Below, piece by piece: positions 10,601 through 20,800 of a stretch of 27,919 nucleotides of DNA. Position 1 is the first letter of the stretch; every line of letters begins with the position of its first letter. Source of the stretch: Parachlorella kessleri (Eukaryota; Chlorophyta; Trebouxiophyceae; Chlorellales; Chlorellaceae). The position numbers and the translations under genes were made by a program. Below the pieces are notes generated by a model. That model was not told where the DNA came from. It worked only from the letters and a program-made list of their open reading frames with translations, and did no database searches. Location of the stretch: positions 1 through 27,919 of the forward strand of contig BBXU01002987.1 in NCBI GenBank assembly GCA_001598975.1, given 5' to 3'.

Positions 10601-13600
10601 AACGACAAAAAGTGAGATTGAACGGCTGTCCCGTCAGGGCTCTCCAGAGGTGCATGAAAGAGTCAACCCGTACCAAGCGGCAGAGATACGGTGGTTGATG
10701 CGTATATGGAAGGTTGCCACCTCCATTGGACCAAGCATTCTGACCAGGCCATCCAAGTCCCACACAGTGGCCGTCTACCCTCTGACCATGGCGGAGCTCC
10801 CACGCCAAGTCGGCCAAGCAAGGACCCCAGGAAAGTCACCGCAATCCTGCATCCTGCCATCCACCTTCCTTGCAGCATGCCAGGGCTCCCCGGCCCTGCC
10901 CACCCGCCAGGCCAACCCCACCTGCACTGTCCAGCCGGACGCATGCGGTGCAGACCTGACACCAACCACCACTCATTTTGCCACGTGTAGGCTGCCTCCC
11001 AAAGGACCAACCCAAGCCTGCCCTGCCCAACCTTGCCGCACCTGCCATGCCGACCTCCGCCGCCTTGTCCAGAAACTGCAGGCTGGCCGTTTTGTGCAGG
11101 CCGCCGCCCAGCGACGCAGCGCTGCCGCTGCGCCCCACCCCGCCGCCGCCGCCGCCGCCCACGGCCGGGAAGCTGAACTCGCCGTTGGGCCCGCCTACGG
11201 CGTGGCCGTTGCCGCCGCCGCCGCCGTTGACGTTGTCGTACTCCCCATGGCCGTAGGCGCTGCCCAGCAGGGGCGTGCTGGTGCCCTCGGGGTCGGGCGG
11301 GGCATACTGGATGTTCTGGTAGCCGCGGGCCTTGTAGGCGGTCCACACCACCTTGAAGACACGGGAGATAGGGCTGCACGGCAGGGCAGGGCGTAAACGC
11401 AGCGGTCTGGAGTTCTGAGCGGGGCTTGTGATATGTCGATGCAAACAGCAGTCACAATGGGGCAGAGCAGGAGCTGGGAAGCTGGAGTAGTGGTAGTGCC
11501 TAGCACACACTGAGGGAGGGTAGGACCATAGTATGGCGCCAATTGGGCAGCGAGAATAGGAGCAGACTTGCCACAACCTTCGATTCACCCACCGTAACAC
11601 TTCTCACTGATGCTTATGACAATGCGAGTCCCACATGGGAGCCCGCAACTTCAGCCACAACTCAGGATGAGGCGCAGGCTACCCAGCTCGTCACGCGCCC
11701 TCCTCCTCTTATACCCCAACGCGACGCCACACCTATCCCGCCACTGCGCATACAGGCGCCCTCCTCACCTCTCTGTGGGTGCCACATGGGTGTACAGCGG
11801 GCTGCCAGCCAGGAACGTGAGAATGGCCAGGCCCATGCAGGCGGCCGGCACCGCAAAGCCGACGGCCCAGCTAATGTTCTCCTGGATCCACACGATCACT
11901 GCATGCCGGGGGAGGAGGCAAGGAGGGCTTGGCGCGGTGGGCGGTGCGGAGGGGCCCAAGAGGAGTGCATGCCTTGCCGCAGCGGCAGCAAGCCGGGTGC
12001 TGAGCAGGCCGCATATCCCTTGCACCCAACTGCTATGCAGCACCCACCCAGCGCTGCCACCACTGCCAAGAGACGCAGGCAACATTCATAATGGGACGGC
12101 ATGGCTGCTTGAGTGTGCGACAGACCAGTGCGGCACATATGTGTTAACTTGGTGCACCCACCTGTCACCGCCAGTAGCGAGCCAATGTTCACGAAAAAGT
12201 AGAACCAGTTGAAGAAGGAGGTCTTCTCTTTCCGATCCTGCAACCACACAGGGGCCATCAGGAGCGGTGGATGCCCAACGCCCAGTCCACACACCAACCC
12301 TGCTGCTGCCGCATGAAATGCGTGCCTGCCACTGTGAAGCACAGGTTGTCCCTCAGCTAGCATGGGGGCGCTTCACAGCTGCAATGCAAGCTCGGCGTAC
12401 CTTAACAGTGGTACTTCTATCAGCTGTAAAAACGGTTACTGAGGCCCACCTGCGGGTCTGACTCATCAAACTGGTCGGCGCCAAAGGCCGAGACGTTTGG
12501 TTTTATGCCGCCGGTACCGAGCGCCACTATGTACAGAGATGTGTACAGCACCGCATTCTGCACACAGGCAACCATTATGCATGCTCGAGCCGCAAGCTGA
12601 GGGTCCTACGATAGGATTGCAGGAGGCTTGGGCAGCTGGCTTCATGGAGAACAGGTGGCATTATTTGAGCCCTCGCACCCCCTTAAAAGCGGCTCACACT
12701 GGCAGCCAGCACACACACGGAGCACCACCAGCTCTACAGGCACGCCACACATGGCTCGCAAGCCACAGCAACGGCGGCACATGTACCCCACGCAGTTGCA
12801 ACCCCACCGAGGCTCACACCCATGGGAGGCAGGAGACCGGGTGGCCATGCATCGCGTTTCTCATCTGATCGCACCCTGGGCCGGCATGCAAGCTGGGCCT
12901 ACCTGGGTGAGGGTTGGGTAGTGCTCTGGGTCGGGTGTCAGACTGGGTATGGCGGCCGTCAGCGCCAGCATCACCATGCCCTGCACACAAGCACCCAGAG
13001 GAAGCAGTCAGCCAAGGGCAGCAGAACCCGCTTCGCCCCACCCCCTGGCCATGCCCAGCACCCAAACACCCACAGTGCAGCAGTCAGCCAAGGGCAGCAG
13101 AACCCGCTTCGCCCCACCCCCTGGCCATGCCCAGCACCCAAACACCCACAGTGCAGCACTCAGCCAAGGGCAGCAGAACCCGCTTCGCCCCACCCCCTGG
13201 CCATGCCCAGCACCCAAACACCCACAGTGCAGCACTCAGCCAAGGGCAGCAGAAGCCGCTACATCCCAACCCCTGGCTCCACACACGACGACATCGCCGG
13301 GCTGTAGCCAAGCCATGGAAGCCCCAACCCGCGCACTCAGCTTCCGGGGCCTCCATCGGAGACTCTCAGTCACATGCTCCCTGATTTAGAGACCAATGGC
13401 AGGCCCATCTGCACCACCCAGCAGCTCAATGCTGCCACATGCTTGGAAATACCAGTGCTAATACCAGCAGGCTCTCTCAGGCTTGCTGTGTGAACAGCAA
13501 CCAGGAGCTGCGGGCAATTTCCCAGCACCTCTGAAGAATGAAATCATGAACTCCGAGAAACCTTTGCCAGCGCTGTTGGGCGCTGCTAGACTAGAAACGA

Positions 13601-14867
13601 CTAGAAGTAATCACACCAGCACCCTCACCATAAAGTAGATTCCCGAGAAGACCATGATGGTTTTGTAGCGCCCCCACATCGAGTCCGCCAGCCACGCCCC
13701 CAGGAGCGGCGTGAGGTAACATGTGCCCTCAAAGAGGTTTATCTGCGCAGGGTGCCAGGACCCAGGACTGAGGGTGTGGGTAGGCTTAGTACAAATGGCC
13801 GATTAGGAGCTGCGCTAGCTGCTCGATACTGGCCCAGTAAGCGCCTTCATGTCTGGAGGAGCAAGTGGATGCACAGCACAGCACAGCACAGGGCAGCGCA
13901 GGACTCTGTAAGTGGGAACAACTGGAGGCCATAATGTATCTGCTTCACTCCAGGTCGGGGTGCAACCCTCCTGACAGCCCACACACTACCACACAGTGCA
14001 TGCTGGAACCGTGACTTGTGCCTGCGCTGGCCGGGTTGAAGACTGAGTCACACCTGAATCGCTGCAAAGCCGCTCTCCTCCCCCATCACTCGTGTAAGGT
14101 ACATCACAAGGTTGGTTGCCAGCCTGCACCCCCCAACACATGTAGCAGTTGGTACACAGCAGGCAGCTCGTCCACTCCTTACAGGACACTGCCAACCCAA
14201 GCCGCCTGCCAATGCAAGCAATGCAGCTTGTGCCGCACATGCTCATATCACCCAAATGAGGGACACACAGCCAGCGAGGATCCGCAGGCGATCCAGACGC
14301 GGCAACAAGGGAGAGGCATGCCACGACGCAGGGTCCTGCCGCAATGCTCTCTCTGTGTTGCTGCCCTGGACCCCGCTGCTGCTCACCCAATAAAGGTGAG
14401 CCGCTCACAGAACTCAGCGATGAGAATGTAAGGGCACACTGCAGGAAGCACACGGCAGGGGCGGGCATTTGCTCACCCATAATATGCTAGCCGCTCCCCC
14501 AACTCGTTGCCAAGGATAAAAGGGCAGACTGCAGCGCATGGCAACAGTGGCCGGCCTTATTGCTGGCTACACAAACAGCGTCGCTACAAGAACCACGTGG
14601 TCGAGACAGCAGCCTGCAATAGACCTGCAACTCCCTGGGACTAGTAATGAGCCCCCAGGCCTGAGAACCTCCTTTTGCATCGGTGTAGCGCAGTGGCACG
14701 TGCAGCAGTGGCTACCAACTCCTGGCGTGCCCGTTTGTGAGCTGACAGACTTACTGCTGGGCGGCAGCAGCCCCACCTGTCAGGAGGGTTGACCTCCTCT
14801 TCGGCAGAGGCACCAGCTCATCCCCGTTGTTTGGTGGGCCAGGCTGCGCCAGCCGGCTGGGGGACAT
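7653..14867 (-). CDS. Proton-coupled oligopeptide/nitrate-type transporter (POT/PTR/NPF family, MFS)
   Basis: Twelve-helix H+ symporter of di/tripeptides, nitrate or related solutes; the substrate cannot be told from sequence. Sixteen exons: 14777-14867, one of 14477-14528 or 14387-14438, 14054-14123, 13629-13742, 12903-12980, 12450-12557, 12162-12237, 11769-11898, 11042-11373, 10245-10351, 9767-9861, 9393-9499, 9009-9187, 8532-8688, 8121-8290 and 7653-7838. All phases match, giving 2052 nt and 683 aa. Start ATG gives [20 protein letters not shown]. Family hallmarks: ExxER in TM1 (residues 39-43); [20 protein letters not shown] (TM2 region); the POT signature [20 protein letters not shown] (residues about 147-166); [29 protein letters not shown] opening the second half; [14 protein letters not shown]; and the final [14 protein letters not shown] helix. 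The loop between helices 6 and 7 (about 260-340) is an unusual Gly-rich insert. The C-terminal tail of 61 residues is Pro-rich and hydrophilic. The gene is divergent from the plastid-protein gene at 15289. Confidence 0.95.
8760..8808 (-). pseudogene. Relic copy of transporter exon 14 start, inside intron 13
   Basis: The minus strand reads [14 protein letters not shown], matching [14 protein letters not shown] at the start of the true exon 14 (8532-8688). The 16-nt core CATTGGCCAGCTGGAG is identical in both, 121 nt apart. The copy diverges after DQTP, has no clear donor, and cannot supply the rest of the helix, so it looks like a decayed partial exon duplication. A CTGCAG acceptor-like site lies a little upstream on the minus strand. 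Confidence 0.65.
12985..13268. repeat. 76-bp minisatellite in transporter intron 4
   Basis: The phase marker preceding CAGCCAAGGGCAGCAGAA recurs at 13007, 13083, 13159 and 13235, exactly 76 bp apart; the middle copies are nearly identical and the last decays. The array abuts the exon-5 acceptor, and the sequence across that acceptor (around 12973-13010) resembles one repeat unit. The unit is not a multiple of 3 and lies wholly in an intron. Confidence 0.9.
14387..14438 (-). other. Alternative exon 2b of the transporter (TM1, ExxER)
   Basis: 52-nt exon preceded by CTGCAG and followed by GG/GTGAGC. With the last base of exon 1 and first base of exon 3 it encodes [18 protein letters not shown], a TM1 segment with ExxER (EFCER). 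Entry and exit phases match exon 1 (one leftover base) and exon 3 (needs two). It is 63 percent identical (33/52) to exon 2a. Confidence 0.85.
14477..14528 (-). other. Alternative exon 2a of the transporter (TM1, ExxER)
   Basis: 52-nt exon with CTGCAG acceptor and GG/GTGAGC donor, encoding [18 protein letters not shown], the more canonical POT TM1 with ExxER (ELGER). It ends 38 nt before exon 2b begins, and has the same length and phase. Confidence 0.88.
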
Positions 14868-15288
14868 TGGGGAAGCCATTCGTCAAACAGGTAGCACTGG
14901 CTTGTGCTGGACGCTCAGGCAGTTCGGAAGCAGCCCGCCGTGCCAGGCAGTTTATAGCGCCCAGAAGCCTGAATCGTGGCTGGCCCGCTTTGATGTGCGC
15001 TGGCTAGGCCCCCATGGCATGCAGGCGAAGACTCAACATCCAACCCCTGTGCGGGGCCCCAGTGCGTATATGAGCTGTATGTGTCACAACACGTAGGTTG
15101 TATGCCAGAGCTGAATGCCGTTGTGGCCATGGGTCCGCTGGGGGCACAGCACGTGTCCGAACACAAAGTTCCCGCTCTCTGTTCTGATCTCTTGCACAGA
15201 CCTGCATCACCTGCATGATAACGGCATCATTCATTAGTTCTTGCTGAAATCGCTATAGGAGCCAAATAGGCACTGTGATCTTCCAGAC
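14868..15288. promoter_or_regulatory. Divergent promoter region, transporter and plastid-protein gene
   Basis: 421 bp between the ATG of the minus-strand transporter and the ATG of the plus-strand gene. It must hold both 5' UTRs and promoters unless non-coding first exons exist elsewhere. No TATA box or clear operator was recognised. Confidence 0.35.
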
Positions 15289-16967
15289 ATGACATGTGCC
15301 TTGCTTGTCGGTGGGAGGGCAGTGGTCTCCCGGCCGTTCAGCTGCCCCAGCAGGATCTGGAAGCCCTGTGTCACGGTCTGGAACAGGCGGCGTGCGTTTA
15401 GGGCGCAGGCTGGCAACTCAGGCAAGCCGTGTGCTGATTATGCTTGACTGCTTGGCTGTGCTCGTGTTTTTGTTAGTGGGGGGTATAGTTTTCAGGTGAA
15501 ATTTATTATCCTCATCCTGACGTGCTTGCAAGTCTACCTAACCAACTCCTTCTACACCGTCCCTGGTTGCCGGTGTTGAATAGACCTGCTTGGGTTGGTT
15601 GCAAGGGCTACCTTGCTAGACGAACTCACCCCTGTGCGTTAGGTGGCTGCAGAGGGGGCAGGGGATGACTTGGATGCGCAGCTGCTGGCCGACCTTGAGC
15701 GGCTCAAGCAGAGGTCCGCGCAGCAGGGGCAGCAGGGCACACAGCCACAGCGGGGTGCAGCAGCGAGCAGTCCCAGCTCCAGTGCAGCCGACCAGCAGCA
15801 GCCAGGTGCCCTTGGAGGTGTGAAAGAGGTCTTGGACAAGGTGCGAACTTAGACCGATCTGGAGCAGGCAGGCAAATCGTGGCCGGTACGCATTCTGCCA
15901 TAGCCTAGGTTGAGAGGAGCACAGCGCATGTCCCCCTTTGTGCGTATGGCTGAGCAAGCTGGCTGGGGCCAGCGCTCAGGGCATACTCTCAGACCACCGC
16001 TGCATCACTGCAGCCCAGGGGTAGGGGAGGCATGGTTAAAGTGTAGCAAGTTGATTACATGCGCTGGCATCTGTGGCTAGCCGCCCTACTGCTGCTGAGT
16101 GCAGCGCCTGTGAGGTTGGCCCTGCTCAGCTCAGGTGCTGGCTATGCTGTGCACTCACCAACACATTTGTGGATTTGGAGGCACATGGCATTTCCTACAT
16201 CCTATAAGGTGTGCAGGTGCTCATGGCTGACTTCTTCTTTATTTTATTTGCCTTGGGCTGGTTTGGGGCCGGCCTTGCGCAGCGGACGGTCACACAATCC
16301 ACGGTGAGCAGGCGGATAGGGTGGGCAGGGGGGCAGTCAAGGGGGCGGTCTGCATGGGCGGGTGGTTGCCCACGTGCCATGTTTTCCCGCGCAGTGGCTT
16401 GCCAGCAAGGAGCACACCGTGGCCTGGCTCTCTGTGGTACTCAACACTTCAAGGGGGCGCTCATGCCAAGGTTCTCTCTGGCCTTAAGAGCACATGATCT
16501 GCACTTGCGGCCTTCTGTTGGCAGCAGAGGTGCATATGCCCACACTTCTGAGGTGTTGGCAGGTATCGCCCAGCAGGGCACACATCACCTTGTCTTTGCA
16601 TTGCAGGGGCTGCTAGATTCATGGTACTCTCTATGGCAGTGGGTCTTCCAGCCTGCCCTCGGCGTGCTGATGCTTGGAGCGGTGGGTGTTGATACTGCAG
16701 AAATGCCCTGACAAGGCTCACATTGCAGGCCCAAGTCACTTGGGTGCTCTGCGCCACATTAATCTAGTTTGGGGCCCTTGCTTGATGAGGCTTCCGTTGG
16801 CTCGCTGGTGTGCTCTAGCGCCAGGTCGGCTTGTGAGAGTCTCTGGGGAACTTGAGAGCCATGTGCCTGACTCGTTGCATGGGAGCCTATGGATTTTTGC
16901 TGACTGGCTTGTGCAGATTATGTCTGGCTTGGTGGACTGGCTGAAGGACAACCTGTCAAGAAAATGA
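15289..16967 (+). CDS. Small predicted plastid membrane protein, unknown function
   Basis: Proposed exons 15289-15421, 15653-15840, 16217-16303, 16607-16681 and 16917-16967 give 177 aa in frame. The N-terminus (MTCALLVGGRAVVSRP...WNRRRAFRAQA) is Arg-, Ser- and Ala-rich without acidic residues, like a chloroplast transit peptide. An acidic helix (DDLDAQLLADLERLKQR) and a Gln/Ser linker follow. Then comes KEVLDKVLMADFFFILFALG with a first membrane helix, a second hydrophobic segment in WVFQPALGVLMLGA, and a short amphipathic end, GLVDWLKDNLSRK. Exons 2-5 join cleanly with GT-AG introns. The first intron has no usable GT donor: either CTCAG/GCAAGC joined to CTGCAG/AG (15653), or CGCAG/GC (after 15408) joined to TTAG/GTG (15643), and both are GC-AG and in frame. 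I do not recognise a named family. Spacing of the two helices suggests a thylakoid or envelope protein conserved in green plants, but that is inference. Confidence 0.72.
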
Positions 16968-17815
16968 GGCTGGGACCGGGGCGCATTGTGGTCTATGGAC
17001 GGCCTGATGCTGTGCTGTGAGCTCAGTAGTGGTCTTACAAGCTTTCTCCATCCCAAGCCGGGGCTAGTATGTTCCCAAGTGTGGGACAAGAGGGCATTTG
17101 GTTTGCTTTCCTTCCCATGTCGATCATGGTGCATCGACATATATAATTGTGACAGTTTGTTGAAGCCAGCATGCGGGAATCAGAGCAATGCCATGTGCAA
17201 TACCGGGTAGCTTCATCCCACTCCAGAGATCTTGGCACAGCCAACTCTACTACCCGCAAAATTGCGACTGTATCTCATTGTCTGGCCTTGGCCCTCAAGC
17301 TTTATCAAGGCTCCGTTACCATTTTGTGTACCCTAGACGGTGCGCAGGGCTTGCATCGACCAGAGCCTCAACCCTGCTGCATGGACAGCTGCATTTCACG
17401 GGCTGCGCATGGACCCGCACTTGAGCCTTTCTACATCGTTTTCACTGGAGGTTTGTGTTGTATGTGCGTTCTATGCTGGATACCGTCATGTGGGGGGACC
17501 TGCTCATGCCAGCAACCGCGGCAGCCATCCTTGGACTGGTGAACGCCCCTCATGCAGAGCAATGATGTCATATGAGATGCTTCAATTTAGGATTCTGAAC
17601 TAGGCAGCAGTCATCCCTCTGGCGCACCAACCACAATGTCAACCTCAAAGGCTGCCCATGAAGGTACGTCAGAAACTGTTCGGATGTTTGTGTGGGATTC
17701 CAACGTCTGGGACAACTGAGTAGCATCAAATGCGCATGACGAGACTGTGCCCGACAATCAGCAGATGCCCGTAATGCATGCGTAAGGCCACAAGCCTTCA
17801 AGGCTAGGCAGCACC
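16968..17815 (+). other. Unassigned stretch between the plastid-protein gene and the B3 gene
   Basis: Should contain the 3' UTR of the upstream gene and the promoter or 5' exons of the B3 gene. One possible first exon begins with ATG near 17410 (MDPHLSLSTSFSLE, then donor GAG/GTTTGT), but I found no good acceptor linking it in phase to 17816. Nothing else is supported. Confidence 0.3.
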
Positions 17816-20800
17816 ATGTTGTGCATTGAGGCGGTCGTAGCCCCGAACCTTGGTATGTCACCATGCACCTGTGGATTGAGGAAGTGCATAAATAGCAAAC
17901 CAAGTAAAAGCCGTAAGTGCAGCTGCAGCTGCAGTGACGATACAGTATGTGTTGTTATTTGCTGCCTAAGGCAGCCGTGCATGGGGCTCTTAGGGCAGTC
18001 AGGGCCCCATGCAAAGCTAGCTGCCTCCAAATCCAGGCGATTGGTGGAAACTGGAACTGCAGGAAGCTGCTCCAAGCCCGAGCGGGCAGTACTAGTGTTC
18101 AAGGTGTTGACTTACTCGGACATCGCAACAGATGTGGTCAGGTAGCCAACCGTCTGGCGAACTGGGCGGTTCACAGAGGAAGCCAGCTTGGTGCCTTGTG
18201 GGTGGTGCAACACATGCCTTACCCTGACATGCCCTGAGGTCTCGAGTGCAGTACAGGCATGCACAAGGGTCCCTTGCGGCAGCTGACAAGTCCCATGCAC
18301 TGGCGCTGCAGGGGAGGGAGGATCGTGTTACCGAGGCTGCAGGTGAGGGTCTGCTGTGGGCAGCGTTCTGGTTCCTATCGCATGTGCTGCTCAAAGGGTC
18401 GGCAGTCATGGTGAGGGGCTGCTGACACCCAAGCGCTCAACTTGAGCATGGGCTCTATTAGCACTGCTACTGACAGACAGTAGTACTACTTTCTCCTCCC
18501 TGGTGCGCTCTCTCTGCCTGCAGGTTCAGCAGCACCTTGAAGAGCTTCTGGTGCTGGGCGGTGCAGCCGACTCAATCGCTGGCTGCTGTCAAGCAGGACC
18601 ACTGCGCCTGGCAGTGAACCTGGTGAGGCCCTCACAACATCTGAGCTACTAGCAGAATTGCAGTTGCAAAGGTGCCTGGAACTATTCCTGGGCTTCGCTG
18701 CTGCCTCTGTGAGGTAAATTTTTTTCTTGCTGCGCATTCGAGCCACTGCCCATCAGTCCCACTCAACCCTTCCATGCATTCCCGCTTGATGCCATTGCTC
18801 GCTAGGGTGGGTCCTCCAAGAGTCCTGGGATTAAGTGCCGATCTTGGGATGCTAACTGTGCCTGGAATATTCCCTGTGACGTAGGAGGTGTGTGATGCCT
18901 CAGGCAGAGCATGGGCCATCACTCTCAAGACCTGGCAGAACGTAGTTAGGGGGGAGCACCGTCCCACCTTTGTGCTGGAGAACACAGGTTAGCAAGGTGC
19001 CAAGGAGTGTAGTCAACATTTTGTGGGCGGCAAGCGCTGCTTTGTGGCTGCGGAGTCGCCGCTTTGTGGCGTGCGCACTGCTGGCTGTTGCGCATGTCTC
19101 CTTCATGCAAAAGTGCTGTTCTCGTGCGGGCTCACCCTCCAAGCCCAGCTGCCCTGCTGACCTTGTAGTGGTGTATGTCGCTCACTAACCTAAGTTGAAA
19201 CTATAGAGTCCGTCACATATTATATACATAGAAGTGCAGCCTTGGGTGCCTTGTTTGTCTTTGTGCTGCAACATTCCATGCCTGGCCTTGTCACTTGCAG
19301 CTGGATTGATCAAAGCCTTCGGCTGCACCAGGGCTTCCAGCTAGCCATCTGCTCAGAAAGTGGCAGGCTGGTTGTGAGGACAGGCGGCCTGGGAGCCGTT
19401 AGCAATGGCACACCCATGCGTGGTGGAAAGCTCTGGGAGGAACCTGTCACACCCGGTGGGTCGGCGTAGTCACACTCATGGGGAACTGTATATCAGTATC
19501 AGCTATTGCAGTGCTACTACAATGTATTGTGCTGTATGCTGCGAAACTGCCAAGGTATCTGAGTGCAACACGATGACATCCCTGCATTCATGGAGGCACG
19601 CAGTGACCGTAGGAGCCCGTTGTGCAGGGTTGGCACAGGGTGCTGCGGGCGCGTGCTACCGCACTCCTGGCTGTCACAAGCTGGCCGGCCACAAGGGCTT
19701 CTGCAAAGGCCACCAGGCAAGTGGTGACCCTGTAGTGGTGACGCTGGTGGGGCCACTTTACTGTGCACTCCGCTAGAGTCTGGCAGATGTACACCCAGCG
19801 TGGTTGCGTGGCTACTGTGCTGGTGTGGTGTGCGGCCCACTCGGACGTTCAATAATATTTCTTGAGTTCCAGCTCTGCGCATTGGCCTTTGGTGCTCTTG
19901 GCCAGCCTCACTGGCCTGTCACAAGGCTCAAGTCATATTCTAAGGGGCCGCTACTGCCAGCGCCCCTTCCCAATGGCGGCTATGCCTTAGTTGAGCCTGC
20001 CACAGTGTGCCAAACATGCTTCTTGCAATGCAGGGCTTTGTGCGCAAGTCAGACAGCCCTGGGTCCTTGGCTGTGGCACCCGCAGATGTTGCCGCTCTGC
20101 CAGGCTCCCGTCGCAAGCGCAAACGGAGCTTGCTGGCATGCAGCGGCCCTAGTGAAGGCTATATGCAGCTGTTGCCAGAGAAATCTGGACATCCACTGCA
20201 CCTTCCCTGTATCCCTGCTGCTGTGGACAGGCTGGAGCGAGGCATCGAGCGGCAGGTAGGAAAGGTATGTCAGGGGTAGCTTGTCCTCTCCCTTCCGCTA
20301 ACGAGACCACTAGCTGCACGCATGGTGGCCTTGAGACCGTGACGTGGCTTTGCCCATGTGTCAGCCGTGATACCGGGGATGACTATAAGGCTTCAGTAGT
20401 TCTGCCGATGGGCATCTCAGGGCATGTGTTGAGCAGGTGGTGTGTTGGGGACAGTGATGCTCTTGCTGGTTTCTCTATACCAAAGAAGGCCAGCAACTGC
20501 AACCCTAGCCGGCAATCCGTTGGACAACCACGACATACAGGAAGGTTGTGTGACCTGGCCATGCCGTTGCCCAGTCGCAGGAGGCGACCGCGGAGGCTGT
20601 TGACGGGCTGCTGCTGCTCTGCTCTCACCTTGAGGAGCCCACGTCCCGAAGGCCGGACTTGCACGGCGCGGCCGCTGCCATGTCACATGAGCTGCTGCCG
20701 CCTCCCCAGCCGGCAGCCCATTACCCTGCTAAGGTGCCAGGCATCGCAGCAGGAGGGCAGCGTGCGGAGGCAGTGGCACCGGTGGTGGCAGCGCCTGGGG

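Noticed and set aside
12985..13268. Regularly spaced repeats that might suggest a CRISPR array
   Set aside because: The 76-bp units are contiguous with no unique spacers, lie in a eukaryotic intron and follow tandem-repeat decay.
12822..13389. Several overlapping reading frames encoding repeated Pro/His/Gln-rich peptides on the plus strand
   Set aside because: They arise from the minisatellite, whose 76-bp period rotates frames, and lie antisense within a transporter intron.
17410..17451. Candidate first exon of the B3 gene (MDPHLSLSTSFSLE)
   Set aside because: Good start and donor but no credible in-phase acceptor before 17816; kept only as a possibility.
18663..18715. Helical peptide LQRCLELFLGFAAASV that could be an extra exon
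   Set aside because: Splicing 18622 directly to 18885 restores the B3 core (LRLAVNL then EVCDASGRAW); this segment would interrupt the domain and end in the wrong phase.
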